From: Diabrotica undecimpunctata
Lineage: Eukaryota; Arthropoda; Insecta; Coleoptera; Chrysomelidae
Reading direction: 5' to 3'
Assembly: GCF_040954645.1 (NCBI RefSeq)
Contig: NC_092810.1
Coordinates: forward strand, 15,446,877 to 15,510,876
Length of the DNA stretch: 64,000 nucleotides
Part shown: positions 1-11,099 of the stretch, in pieces
Numbering within the stretch: position 1 is the first letter of the stretch
Layout of the letters: every line of letters starts with the position of its first letter
Program-made: the position numbers and the translations under genes
Notes under the pieces: model-generated
What the model saw: the letters and a program-made list of their open reading frames with translations, nothing else
Told to the model about the DNA's origin: nothing
Database searches by the model: none

Positions 1-178
1 TGTCAATTTCAGTCTCATTTTTAAAAAATAATGTCAAGGATGATGAATCTGATTCGGAGTTTAAAGAATCATTTTGTTGTATAAAATCATTACAACCTAT
101 CTTATCATCAACTAATGAACTAAATACTATTGCGGCATTATTACTACTATCATCACTATCTGAGTAAGGTACAAGCTT

Positions 179-934
179 TTAATCACAGGTTAATAAATCA
201 GTCTCTTCTTCGGCAGTTTCATTAATATTCGAAAATAAACGGCTGTCAATATTCAAATTTGGACGTCGAGGAAAACTGAAATCCACAATGGCATCATCAT
301 CTAGAACAGAACTAGGCATTTGGAGTTCTTGTTCATGGTCTTTTAGTACAGGCTCTAAAAGAACATCATGCTTTAGCGCTTCATTGAGGACCTCATTTTC
401 AGTGAAAAATGAACCATGGTTTTCATTATTTCCGCAGGATTCCTGCACAACCATTCTAAAAACCATTAAAAAAAAGAAGTAAGCGCCATTCAAATGTTAG
501 TTTTTTAAAATGATATTACTACCAAAATATAACTTTAAAATTAAAAAAAAAAAGAAAACTATACAACAAAATCAATATATGTTTTATTTAGGTTCAAACC
601 TTATTTAAGTCGGTTAAGTAGTAACTTTTCTATGGCAAATCTAAGTTATAGTGTATTTCAAATGGCCAAATGGCGGTTAGATAAACAAAAAAATTTTTTC
701 TGAAAAGGCCTAACCGACAGTCGGTAAAATTGTACATTCTTATGGTATATTATGATTTCCCAAGATAAATAATCTAACTAAACGCTTAACAAAACATTAA
801 ATGATAATAATATTTTAAATTATTGTTTACCTTATTAATATAACCACGTTTTCAGACCCAAGACGTAAGCACCACCTTCCATTACGGATCTTGTCGCTTA
901 CTGATTTCGGTGTCTCACCTTTTAAGAAACTCAT
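179..934 (-). CDS. Unrecognised two-exon gene model, acidic product
   Basis: I do not recognise the product. Exon 1 (934-831) starts at an ATG giving MSFLKGETPKSVSDK and ends at a GTAAAC donor. A T-rich tract and TTTAG acceptor at 457-456 lead into exon 2 (from 455), and the reading phase carries across the join (AG|A ATG). Exon 2 is Ser/Glu/Asp-rich and stops with TAA at 181-179. The same frame stays open from 178 to the window edge with an acidic run (PYSDSDDSSN), so the stop may be a nonsense mutation. Either this is a short acidic protein with a chance open tail, or a disabled longer gene. The splice sites and phase are seen; that it is a gene is inference. Confidence 0.4.
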
Positions 935-1812
935 TTGGCGGTTAGAAAATTCAAAGCTTGTTATAGTCGAGTTGGAATTTTTTACAGCTGCGTCATTTTA
1001 ATAGTAGATAGGACGTAAAATGTATTTTATTTTGATACCAAAACATAAATTTATAAATTTTGGCGCTTATGCCTTTTTGTCGTGACGCCATCGGTATACA
1101 GTGTAAACAACCGATCTGTTTTGGACTTGCACAATTTTTTTTAGAATAACTTTTTGTACAAAAAATATTATTTTAGTATTCAATATAGTTTTAAAAACGA
1201 GTTTTGAAAAAAAAATGTTTATATAAAATAATTTGTTTTTTTATCGACGCAAACGCTGATAGCAGATTTTACGGTTCATTCAATTTTTATTTTCCTATAA
1301 GTTGGTATTATTTTGTATTGTTTAACTTTTTATAATAAATATGCTTTCTTTAAATGTCTTTTTAACTTTCAACTCTAACATAACATTCAGAACACAAATT
1401 GTCAGTTTGACAACATGGAGTCCCAGGGACTCTACCACGTCGTTTGTGTAAAATGAATTCACCATGTTGGTTAAGGATTAAGCAATTAAAATATGAAAAT
1501 TTTTTTAGGTAACAAAAATGGTATATTCAGTGGTAGCGGTGGCAATTAAATTTAAATAGATAATTGACTTTTACCACTAACCAGATACAGTATATTAGAA
1601 ATTTTATGGCAGTACAATCTATGTGTAGATTAGGATGACTACTTTTAAAAATACCATCAGCACATATTCGCACCATTTACCAAATCATTAGTGAAGTAAT
1701 TTCTGGAATGAATACCTGCGAAGATTCACCTATTAAGAAAATATATATTTTGTGCAAAGCAAAACTTTATTTAATTTTTTTCTTTAGAAAATTTAACCTT
1801 CTTGTGAGTTAT
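935..1812. other. A+T-rich intergenic stretch, no gene seen
   Basis: No open frame, inverted repeat or family similarity was recognised. It may contain the promoter of the minus-strand model that starts at 934. Confidence 0.5.
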
Positions 1813-1822
1813 TAAATTTCCG

Positions 1823-2730
1823 ATGAGCGATACACCTATCGACACCAAAAGTTCCCTTAAAAATGCATCTCGTATTGAGTACAATGATATTTACATCCAA
1901 GAGCTAAGATCATTTATTAGCAAATTAATGTATATTTTTAAATCGAACAATAAAGATTTGAAGTCAATTTTTGATTCAACTGGAACTGAGCGAGAAATAT
2001 TTTGCTGCGTATTTTCTATAAGACGAGTTGCAGCCATTTTACAATTCTACGTTTTGACAATTCTACGTATAGAGATAAATGCAAAAAACTGAGCCTACTG
2101 CAGCTATCTCATGGGTGTTTAATGAATATATAAAAAACTGCCAAACATGTTATTTCATATGCGAATATGCCTGTATTGACGAAATATTGATAGGTTTCTG
2201 AGCAAGATGTTTCCGAAGGAACTGGCAAAAAATGATGCAAAAACTTAATACTTCCTAAATGCCTATATTCACGTAAAAATTAGAAGAAAATGGCAAAACC
2301 TACACAAGATTTTTTAAGGCTTGCAGCTCCAATTGTGGTGACTAACCGCAGCATCACTACCGACAACTGATTCTCTTCTGTGCCCATGTCTGAGGAGTTA
2401 CTCAAAAGAGGTCTTATATATTTAGCTACTTATCTAAAATACAATAAAGAAGTTTCATCAAACTTTTTACCAAGGTAAAAAAAATAGGCACTAATTTTTG
2501 AGCATTCACCAAAGACCTTACCTTGAGAGTATACGTTCCTAAAAACAACAAAGTTGCGCCTTTATTGTCTTCATGCATCACGGAAAATCTACTGATTTTG
2601 ATACCAGAAAGCCAGAGTTTGTGGCATTTTATAACGCAACAAAAGGAGGAATAAATGCACTTGACGAAAAGTTTATCCAACTAGTCTCAGGACCAGGTAG
2701 TGGCCAGTTGCTATTTTCTACCAACTACTC
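1823..2730 (+). pseudogene. piggyBac-type transposase relic
   Basis: A decayed cut-and-paste transposase of the piggyBac/PGBD superfamily. The first open part (1823-2092) has the pre-catalytic block ELRSFISKL ... TGTEREIF ... RRVA. After a +1 shift at about 2087 comes NEYIKNCQTCY ... CIDEILIGF, which holds the first catalytic Asp, then a stop at the following codon. A later block NRSITTDN-stop-FSSVP matches the second catalytic Asp region, with Trp changed to TGA. YVPKNNKVAPLLSS and, in another frame, FYNATKGGINALDE match the C-terminal catalytic block, where the usual GGVD reads GGIN. Multiple frameshifts and stops show it is dead. No terminal repeats were found. Confidence 0.8.
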
Positions 2731-3036
2731 AATAACAGATGATTAATGCCTACATAATCTGGATAGCATGTTCCAGGAACTTCCAAATTAGAAAAGTAGT
2801 AAATTGGCTGTTAGAATAGTCACAATTTTTAAAGATTTATAATATATAAATGGTCATTTAATTTTATAATCAAGCTAATCTTCCAAAACCAGAATTTTAT
2901 TAATAAAATAACTAGTTTATTTTTGAATTAAAAACCAGTTTAGCTTCCAATACACAACAAATTATTTTTTGATGAGATTTTTTGACGATTATTAAATTAA
3001 ACAAAATTTGTTTAATTTACTAATGTTTGTATTTTG

Positions 3037-3124
3037 AGAACGATTTCCGAAGTGGAAATTGAAACGTCAATAAACGTATTTTAACCTTTAATTGTGGCTT
3101 ATTCCCAGTTAAATAGTAATTAAT
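3037..3124 (+). repeat. Penelope-type terminal repeat fragment
   Basis: An 88-bp sequence starting at AGAACGATTTCCGAAGTGGA is nearly identical to the arms of the palindrome at 26741-26934, which lies beside a Penelope-like reverse transcriptase fragment. It has the short stem (TTTCC/GGAAA) followed by GAAACGTC that is typical of PLE pseudo-LTR ends. It sits alone here, 150 bp before a non-LTR fragment. Confidence 0.5.
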
Positions 3125-3241
3125 TATAGATTTTAAGCTTCTAAAGCCATTGAATGAAAATTTACATATTTATTGGTAAATATTGCTACATCACCGTGAA
3201 TTCTAGAAAAGGATGATGCAGCTACGTAGCCATCAAAATTA

Positions 3242-3590
3242 ATGGTTAACACATTGATGTGCAGGAGAAACGACGAGGTTAATGAGTTAAATGAAGGTTA
3301 TGACATTGTAAGATTTGTGAAAAGTCAAAGACTGTCATGGCTGGGACATGTGCAGAGACAAAACGATGCAAAAACAACAAAGAAAATGTTACAATGGAAG
3401 CCAATAGGAAGGCGAAAAAAAGGAAGGCCCAGAACGAGATGGTTGGATGACGTGGAAGACGACCTGAAAACAATGAACATAAGACAATGGAGAAGAAGGG
3501 CACAAGAGAGATCTGAATGAAAGGACATAGCCAGACAGGCAAAGACCCATCCAGGGTTATGATGCCAAAAGAAGAAGAAGAAGACATTGA
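3242..3590 (+). pseudogene. 3' end of a truncated non-LTR retrotransposon
   Basis: Only the C-terminal tail of a reverse-transcriptase polyprotein remains (3242-3520). It contains RLSWLGHVQRQND, then GRRKKGRPRTRWLDDVEDDL, a block typical of RTE-like endonuclease/RT polyproteins. The frame stops at TGA, and in the next 60 bp a residual tail (DIARQAKTH-like) leads into a GATGCCAAAAG(AAG)n 3' end at 3561-3585. Such 5'-truncated copies with a short microsatellite tail are the normal product of target-primed reverse transcription. The copy is inactive. Confidence 0.75.
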
Positions 3591-3908
3591 TGTGTACACT
3601 GCACTGTGCTACATTAGCAGCCACTTTTTTTACATAATTTAGTAGATAAATATTAGTCAAATTTGTCGAAAGTTTGAATGATATAAATCAATTAGATCAA
3701 TCAAAATAGATCAATTATTTCGTTCTTTTTGAGCTTATTTAGCTCCGTTGCTAAAATCACTACTTCTCCGTCGACCATCATCTTTTATTTATATGATCAT
3801 TTTAGCATTGTTTACATCATATTAAAATATAAAAATAAAATAAATTGTTTAATCATTCACTTTTTCCTCTATAACGTCCGTATTTTAACAGTATACTTAC
3901 AACAATGC

Positions 3909-5096
3909 CTCAAATATCTAGATCGGAACTCGAATCTGTATCTTTTAGATCATCTTCGCTATCACTTTCAGCGTCATCGTCGTCATCATCATCATCCAAG
4001 TTAATTATCACTTTCTTCGTAACTAAATCCACTGCCGGTGCGCTTTTCATAAAAAACTGTTCTGCCTATTTGGAATTTTCACACCGTGATTTCCATTCAT
4101 CCTTTGAAAATGTCTCAAAAAATTTATCACGTAAAACCTCCACATCTTTAAAGTTAAAACTTACATTCCGTTGTGCAACATAGTTTTTCATGGATGCCCA
4201 AAATAACTCAATGGGGTTTAACTCGGGATGGTAAGGTAGTAGTCTTAATACCGAATGTCCATTTTTCTTTAAAAGTTTTTCTATTTCATATGATTTATGA
4301 TGAGGTTGATAAAATTTTGCTAAAGTATATAGCTCCGCTCTTAACATATCATCTGTAAATTTGGTATATTTCTCTTTCTTAGCCACTCTTTTATTTCATC
4401 CTTTTTTGATGCAGTCGTTATATTTTTTTTACTTTGAATATTGTGTTATGGGGCATTATCAATCACTAATACACTTTGTGGTGGTAAGTTAGGAATCAAC
4501 ATTTCCACTAGCCTTTTCCACTTTTTATAATTTTGAAAGTTCATCTGACGATTTTCGTTTCTGTACCTCTTAATACTTCGCAAAAAAGCTATCCTTTTTT
4601 GTTGGATGTCAGGTTTTTCCAAAAGGAATTTTTTCTTTGTCTGAGTTTTTCGCCAACGAAAACCAATTTTATGTAATACTTTTCGTAAACTTTCATACGA
4701 TCCTGTATAACTAATTTCATTGACAAATTTTCTGTGTATGTCTCTCAACGTAGGAACTTTTTTTTCGTGGACGTGAAAATTTATTACAAATCTCCGAAGA
4801 ATTTCCTTATCCATATTATTCAACTTCGTTTTGGTCGCACTGTTTTGTCTTTTAATATTAGATGTATGGAACGAATCACTTTTACCATCTTTAAGTTATC
4901 TCATTTCCTTTGAAATTTGCTTTACAGAACCAACACTAACACCAGTTGCGCACGAAACACGTTATTGAATTTTCGTTAGTTCTGTTATCGGATGTTTAGC
5001 CTCCGCTTCTCGTTTCATAAAATATGTCACATTTGCTATAAATTCACGAGATTGACCACTCAAAACTTTACCATAAACTTTTGATTTAAATTCCAT
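3909..5096 (-). pseudogene. Decayed Tc1/mariner-like (DD82E-type) transposase
   Basis: Relic of the same transposase family as the copies at 42177-43544 and 48830-50209. The start MEFKSKVYGKVLSG is at 5096. A stop interrupts the N-terminal HTH region (about 4963). The HTH and linker follow (PTLRDIHRKF, LHKIGFRWRK). The segment with the first catalytic Asp (LDETW in the relatives) is deleted between the RYRNENRQ and NFQNYKK blocks. The second Asp remains in VIDNAP, followed by a stop where Tyr is expected. The Glu block is HPELNPIELFW. The end is an Asp/Ser-rich tail stopping at 3911-3909. With catalytic Asp1 missing it cannot be active. Confidence 0.75.
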
Positions 5097-6500
5097 TGTA
5101 ACAGTACCGGATTAATAAGTCCTACACCAGTGTAATTGATATGCGTCTGATCTGTTTGCTTCTGCTAACAAAATGGAACTGAGTATATTCCGGCTACTGA
5201 CGGATTATCTCCTCTAAATTTATATTCTTGTCAAAACTCAGAGACATTGGTATTCTTGACGAGCTGTAAGTAGAATGAAATGATCATATAAGCAGAATGA
5301 TAACAAAGAGGTCAGTGAAGACAGTAAGAGGCGATTCCCCAATAACAAGACGGTCAGTGGTAAATTAATGGAACGACAAACAACTTACTGGAGGTACATT
5401 AAAAAACAAACAGACCACTGTGTCCAAGAAAAGAAAAGAAAATGTCCAAGAAAAGAATAATAAGAAGAATAACTTGACTTTTTTTTATGTTAAAGTACCT
5501 TTATTGACGTTTCAATTTCCTTTGGAAATTAACTTAACCTGTTATGAGTTCATACGTTAATTATAAAATTATAGAAATATTTATTTTTCTGCAGATATTG
5601 TACACATCGATAAACTAAAGTTTCTAAAATCTAAACACTGAATTTTAAAAAACGCAATTGATATATTATATTACTACCAGACGCAAGAAAAACGGAAAAT
5701 TTAAACTTTCTAGTTATCGAGCACAGAAGAAGAAATATAACCCCATTACAGTGGCAAAGTAAAACAAAACACAGTTCGGTCCGTTCTTAGTGTGCGAATT
5801 GGAGCAAGTTTGTTGGCATTAAGTACCTACACTTAGAAACAATGCTCGGGACATGGAATGAATTATTAAGTTGCTTCCTCCAGACCGTGTAATTGTCTTA
5901 CACTTCATACCAATCCGAATTAGCGACATTTACTTTTATTTACAAACCCAACTTTAATTTCACTTTAAAAAGATATTTTATTTTGTGATGTAATTTTTAA
6001 CACCAAACTATAAATAATTTTAAAATATTTACTATTTTAATAAAAGATTTATTATTTTAATCAGGACAGTGCTTTTAGTGAGTTACATTTTTTTCAAATC
6101 AAATAATTCAAGTTTCGGTTTAAATTAAAAAAGAAAACAAACAGTTGCTGCATACAGTTGAACTTTTGAACTTTTTTTATGAGCATAATCAAAATATTAA
6201 GTTATTAAGCTAATTATTTTTTTTTTGTAATAATAGATGAATCCACTATTTTACATATTTAATGTGTTTGTGTAAAACTAATAACTGTTTATTAAAAAAG
6301 TATACCGCTAGGATTACGAAAATGGTCATTAAATAAAACTAACAACAAAATATATAGTTTAAGTTTGGTGCAATATATATTTTGAGACAATTCGCAACAT
6401 TAAATGACCAAAAAATTAACAATAGTTTTTATAGAATAAGAATTAACTGTTAGAGAAATTAAGAAAAATAAAGTTTTTAAAGAGTAAACAATTGCCAGTG
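5097..6500. other. A+T-rich stretch with scraps, no gene
   Basis: Mostly featureless. At 5490-5530 the reverse strand has a short stem followed by GAAACGTCAATAAAGG, resembling the Penelope-type end at 3037-3124. A short lysine-rich open piece at about 5290-5460 resembles nothing I can name. Confidence 0.4.
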
Positions 6501-6504
6501 CATC

Positions 6505-6605
6505 GGATGGCTCGCAAGAAAGCCTGGATGACAACAGATATTTTTACAGAATGGTTTAATAATTGCTTCGTGCCAGAAGGAGACACCTATATGAAGGAAC
6601 AATTT
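6505..6605 (+). pseudogene. pogo/Tigger (jerky-like) transposase scrap
   Basis: About 30 codons read RKKAWMTTDIFTEWFNN then FVPE and YMKEQ. This matches the stretch just before the second catalytic Asp in jerky/Tigger-type DDE_1 transposases. The frame then stops and the expected catalytic block is not visible. Further downstream (to about 7000) an open stretch with SPLTVKDVWKQFSIFDC could be the C-terminal part of the same element, but I am much less sure of that. Confidence 0.5.
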
Positions 6606-6872
6606 TTTTTGCTTGCTCAAGGTGGTTGAAAGACTTTTTGTCCGAACTGCAAAGCTGAAGGCTCCACAGAACAGTGCCGGACTCGACCAAAAGAGCTCGC
6701 TACCAGCTAAAACCAGCACCGCCGTATTGTGCAGAGAATGGAACCATCCTGTGTGGATATAACATCTCTTTGGCGCCTCCCAGACTTATACACTCACCTC
6801 TTTGCAGGAATTTTTTTGCTCTATCAAACAATCTGTAAGGTATCAATAAGGTGTACCCCTGACGGGTACATA

Positions 6873-7124
6873 TCACAACTCTCTACTATAAAAGGAACAC
6901 TCGACGGTCTGGAAAAAACCACGCACGCTCGAAGTCCTTTGACAGTAAAAGACGTCTGGAAGCAATTTTCTATTTTTGATTGTTTGATTTATATTGCATA
7001 ATCTTACATAATCTTCGTCTTGCTGATCACCATTATCATTGAAAGTTTCTTCTTTCTCATCATCTAATAATGCTTCTTCTATCAAGATTTGAAGGCGCTT
7101 CGACTTTGATTCGTTAGATGCCAT
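6873..7124 (-). CDS. Short acidic hypothetical open frame
   Basis: An 83-codon frame begins MASNESKSKRLQILIEEALL and continues with an acidic DDEKEE and DQQDEDY patch, like the N-terminus of some transposase genes. It ends without a recognisable domain and overlaps, antisense, a possible jerky-like remnant. It could be the first exon of a lost transposon gene or chance. I do not recognise it. Confidence 0.2.
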   Translation of the reverse strand: MASNESKSKRLQILIEEALLDDEKEETFNDNGDQQDEDYVRLCNINQTIKNRKLLPDVFYCQRTSSVRGFFQTVECSFYSREL

Positions 7125-8211
7125 TTAAAAAAATAAACTTGGTCAAAAATTGCGTTATCTTGCAGAGATTATTTGTTTATAAGAAGTTGATTTTGAGTTT
7201 AAGATTGTACAGAAAAAAGATTTATTTACACATGTATATTATGGAAATATGTACACGCTTACAAATTAACTAAAATAAAAATATTAACAATCCACTAAAT
7301 AAGGTCACTCCAGGCTGTAATAACCCCAAACGCTAAATATCCCCAACTTAAATAAGCGACACCGAACGGAGAGTGGAAGATATACTCAATAAACCTCTTC
7401 CATACTTAAACGCCTACCCTCATCCGATGGTGGCTCCTGTGCAAGCGGACACTATCAGTCATATGTGTAACATTAGTAACTCATATTCAATGCTTGTCTT
7501 AGGTTAAAATACTTTCCTATCCCATGGAAAGTGGCCAATACAGTCACGATTGCTAAACCAGAGAACCCCCTTACCACCAGAGAATCCTTCAAATCAATAT
7601 TATTTTCAAACACTGTAGGTAAAGTCTATGAAAGGATACTCAAGGAGAGACTTGTAGAATTCCTAGAAGCAAATTATATCATCCCAAACTTTTAATTTGG
7701 ATTTTACCATTCCGTACATAATGTATTGATTAAAGCAGCTACTTTCATATCACAATTCAGAAGCGAACATCACTGAAACGCAACAGGCACCTTTCTGGAT
7801 TTCCAAAAGACCTTTATTCAAGTCTGGTATGCAGTGTTAATTGAAAAACTTCACCTTGCTGGACTACCGACCACATTCATAAAAATGATTCACGTCTATT
7901 TCTCCTAACGGATTATACGTGTCAAGGACGCCAACCAATTCTGTACAACATTTACTACACATGCTGGAGTTTTCTAAGTAGTACTTAATTTTAGGTCCAA
8001 TTTTGAACACAGTCTACAACACTGACAAACAGGACTGCGTCTATCATGCTGTATGCTAACGATACTGCATTCCTCTCAGCTCGAAATCAATTAAATACAA
8101 TCACTAAATGGAGCAATAAATAGAGAATTAGACTCAACCATACTAAAAGACAATTTACAAAGCACGTGGTGTTCGTGTGTATTAAGGTATAAAAAATGCT
8201 TATTAAAAGCT

Positions 8212-8285
8212 TAAAATTTTTATTTTAAAGAAGATCTTTTCGGAATTGAATCATTCCATCATCAGTTTAATAAAAAGTTGTTAAA
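8212..8285 (-). ncRNA. Candidate type I hammerhead ribozyme (PLE-like)
   Basis: On the minus strand CTGATGA (8265-8259) is followed by one T, a stem GGAAT/ATTCC with a 6-nt loop, then GAA (8241-8239). Next comes a palindromic AAGATCTT that would make a short stem III, then C as the cleavage-site H17. Flanking arms (TTTTTATTAAA before and TTTAAAATAAAAA after) can form stem I. This fits the minimal hammerheads reported from Penelope-like element repeats, where the very short stem III favours dimers. The layout is seen; activity is not shown. Confidence 0.5.
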
Positions 8286-8400
8286 AACATTGTATGGCCA
8301 CAGAAAAACATTGAAAGGACATCAGTATTAAAAAACAATCCTCATGGTATTTACAAAGGTAAATGCAATAGACTGTTAACTTTGTTAATTAATAAATACT

Positions 8401-8546
8401 GAAAATGGGGGCATCTTACATGACCCCCCGTAGCTGGTGAGGTTTCTGGGGCTAACTCCAGAGTTAGCCCTAGACTCCAGAACAGATCAGAGGTAATGTA
8501 ACTATCTCACCAGCTACAGGGGGTCAGGTAAGATGCCCCCATTTTT
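8401..8546. repeat. 146-bp foldback with nested hairpin
   Basis: Left arm 8401-8441 and right arm 8506-8546 are inverted copies of about 41 bp with few mismatches (GGGGGCATCTTAC ... TAGCTGGTGAG). Between them a second perfect hairpin, GGGCTAACTC/GAGTTAGCCC (8449-8458, 8461-8470), has a 2-nt loop. It is GC-rich compared with its surroundings. Confidence 0.8.
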
Positions 8547-10086
8547 AGTTTTGATACAAACACCACGTGCTTTGTATTCAACAGGTATACTAGCCACTCC
8601 TGGATATCTCCACTTTATGGTTTTTTTTCCAGTTTCACTTTTAATTTTAAAATACAATTTGCCTTATTCAGGCACCCTCATAACATCCGATATGGAGATG
8701 CAAGGGACAAGGTATTACTTTTTGGAGAAAGGCTTAAATTCAGACCCTCGGTATCCTACTTGAAAGGTCGTTTTAATATTTAATGGAACTGGATCATCGA
8801 CATTTAAAACACCCTATACAGAGTAAGAAAAAGAGCAAATCTTCTGGCTTTATTATATGGAATATTATTATCTAAAACTCTTCTTCACACCTGCAAAATA
8901 TTTTTCAGACCAGTGATCGAATATCAGGCGTGTCTCTATGCATCACCAAATGAATGCCAAAGCCACTTTATTTTGGCGACTGAAAAAAAATTCTGAGGAA
9001 ATGTATGAAATTATCCGCACTATCTGTCAAAATTAGTCCACCCTCTTGATAATTTTTTTACTATAGAGGACACAATTCGCTAGCAGAGCTAAAGAGACCC
9101 TGAAAATCCCTTGCCATCGTTTAGTGCAAATACTCACCAGGCGCCCCAAGAAAAAAGTTTCTTTGTCTCCAGCCAAGCTTTTTTACTTGGCTGGAAATCA
9201 ATTTCTTGATAGGTACTTTGATGCCATAGAAAAAACTCTCCTTAGATATGGCAGATAATACTAAGCTGCAAGTCAAAAATGCTGATTAAGAGCCGTTTTA
9301 ATGTCCAGCTTGTAACATCTGAGTTACTCCTTCTTGCGGTTTCGTTAGCTTCTCCTTCTCCCAAAACTAAGAACACTCTTAGCCTCTTAGCTATTACATA
9401 CCCACTTTTAACTTCCCTGGTTAACTAACAGTTCTGACACTCTATCAATTTTCAATTGACGTTGCTCCTCCCCAATCTAAGCTCTGTAACAAAATGAAAG
9501 GAGCAGACTTATATTGAAAAGGAAAAAGCCTAAACAAGATTCATAACATTCAGATACCATACAAAACGTTTTAACTTATTTAAGTTAAAATATTTATCGA
9601 TGAATAACAACCACGTATTTACAAATTAATCAATTTTTTCCGTTTCCGTTACGGTTTAGATAGTTTCGCTTTGCAAATTCGTATTTTATTCTCGTGTTTG
9701 GTGTCATGGAAACGTGGTCTTTTTTTACAAAGTTCGTATCCATGGCTTACTTTAAAGCCGAGTTCGATGTAAACTAATTTAATTTCTAGTCCAAAAGGAT
9801 TTAAGAGATACGTGTCTCGACATTTTCGCACGTTTCGATACTTCACAATATTAGCAGTCTGATCGCTGAGTAATGACGGTGGTAAATTTAATTTTATTTT
9901 AATGTATTTTTTTATTTTTCTGATGTAAAGTGCAAATCGATTTTAATTTCGAGAAATGCATGTAGGTGTACGGTTTTAACTCAGATATCGAGACGGATTT
10001 TATACAAAAATTTCGTATAACTGCACTCTAAGAAACAAGATGAGCTTATTTATAAGGAAAACAAATTGTACTTTTTTAATTATATA

Positions 10087-10176
10087 GTGATCGTTACACA
10101 CACTTCTACTGCATATTTCACAAATTTGTTTTTGTTTCCTGTTCTTTTTGTTGGGCACATGTGACACCTTTTTCTT
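10087..10176 (-). pseudogene. piggyBac C-terminal Cys-rich domain scrap
   Basis: The minus strand encodes RRKRCHMCP in one frame and, after a single-base shift, NRKQKQICEICSRSVCNDH. Together this is the C-x2-C ... C-x2-C ... C-x2-H pattern of the zinc-binding tail that ends many piggyBac transposases. The last cysteine pair and all upstream catalytic parts are absent. It is an isolated, frameshifted tail. Confidence 0.6.
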
Positions 10177-10204
10177 CTTAATATATATATATACAAGGAT
10201 TTCC

Positions 10205-10860
10205 ACAGTTTTCACTGTATTCCTTCACTCAACCGTTTTCTCCAATTTTTCCTGTTTAGCCAGTCCCCTTCCTGTAGGTTTCTTTTACTCATTGCTTCGT
10301 CCACTTCATCTCTGAAAGATCTTCGGGGTCTGCCTCTTTTTCTTCTTCCTATCGGGCTCCTTCTTCTTCTTAACATGCCATACACCAAAGTGCGTAGGCG
10401 ACTATCTCATTACTAGAATTCTGTTCTTGGCGGCGTGACACAGCTCGCCTGCATTGTGTAATCCTGTCCATTCTTTAATATTCCTTAACCAGGATAATTG
10501 TTTGCGGCCGGCTCCTCTCCTACCTTCGATCTTCCCTTGTAGGATTAACTGTGGTATTTCATATTTTGCTCCTCTCAATATGTGCCCAAGGTAACCAATC
10601 TTGCGTTTTTTAATTAATTCAAAGAGTTCTCTTTCCACGCCGGCTCTCTTAAGGACGTCATCGTTTCGAACTCTATCCACCCAAGGTATGCGCATCATTC
10701 TTCTCAATGACCACATTTCAAATGCTTCAAGTTTGTTGATAGATGTTTTTTTCAAAGTCCACGTTTCCATGCCATACGGGCTCTACTCTGTTATTCTATT
10801 TATCCACCGATTTTGGCCTGCTCTTCTGACATGTCCGTACCATTTTCCTTGTTAAAACTG
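10205..10860 (-). pseudogene. Non-LTR C-terminal fragment split by a nested copy
   Basis: Two pieces of one non-LTR polyprotein lie either side of a nested insertion. 10860-10784 reads KWYGHVRRAGQNRW then INRITE-stop; 10359-10205 continues with SPIGRRKKKRGRPRRSFRDE-like sequence and DWLNRKNWRKRLSEG. Joined across the duplicated GAGCCCG the frame is continuous apart from TGG changed to TAG. It is a 5'-truncated copy, with the retained part being the basic C-terminal region. Confidence 0.65.
10360..10776 (-). mobile_element. 5'-truncated RTE-like fragment, nested
   Basis: A minus-strand copy (coding 10770-10402) with METWTLKKTSINKLEAFEMW, RRMMRIPWVDRVRND, KKRKIGYLGHILRG, GRKQLSWLRNIKEWTGL. This is the C-terminus of the same RTE-like family as 16453-18191 and 28405-29163. 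It ends at an (AAG)n tail (TTCTTCTTCTT on the plus strand at 10361). It is flanked by CGGGCTC at 10353-10359 and 10777-10783, a 7-bp candidate target duplication. It sits inside another non-LTR fragment. Confidence 0.7.
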
Positions 10861-11099
10861 AAGGTTTTTCTAGTTTTTGCTTTTTATTGTGTGGTTTAAC
10901 TTCCTGTAAGCATTTTTAAATACACTGTTTTTTTCCATTGTAGTCCCCTTGATTATCTTCTTAAAATTTAAGGCAACACTAGTTATTCTGCTGTCGTTGT
11001 AAGAAAAAATCTTCGCTTTTCATTTTTGTTTTTGTTTTATTTTGGATCTAAATTTGTCCAAGTAATAAATAAGGCTACTTCAGCCACGTCTAAAATATT

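Larger units (their letters stand above)
8165..8575. mobile_element. Inserted element with short inverted ends and hairpin
   Basis: This block interrupts the Jockey relic. Its ends are inverted copies: AAAGCACGTGGTGTT at 8169-8183 and AACACCACGTGCTTT at 8559-8573. Inside are a hammerhead-like motif (8212-8285, minus strand) and a 146-bp foldback (8401-8546). There is no coding capacity. The ends suggest a small non-autonomous element or a Penelope pseudo-LTR scrap. No clean target duplication was found. Confidence 0.45.
7330..9260 (+). pseudogene. Jockey-type non-LTR retrotransposon relic
   Basis: A decayed reverse-transcriptase polyprotein. Recognisable pieces in order are an upstream linker, FPIPWKVANTVTIAKPENP (RT block before the catalytic palm, about 7515-7575), FSNTVGKVYERILKERLVE, FLDFQKTF (motif A, where D-F-x-K-A-F is expected), and a remnant of the YADD region (LYANDT, about 8050). 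After an interruption at about 8160-8575 the thumb and C-terminus resume with RKRANLLALLYG ... FFRPVIEYQACLY. There are many frameshifts and stops. The Jockey clade is assigned from the RPVIEYxxxxY-type C-terminal block. Confidence 0.7.

Noticed and set aside
6733..7001. 90-codon plus-strand open frame as a complete small gene
   Set aside because: It lacks a domain, and the only suggestive block (TVKDVWKQF) may belong to a decayed jerky-like tail.
9649..9846. 65-codon minus-strand open frame with LNPFG and CKK
   Set aside because: Its first codons lie in a repeat shared with 20436-20487, no domain is clear, and no splice or upstream exon was found. It might be a scrap of an unknown transposon gene but I cannot support it.
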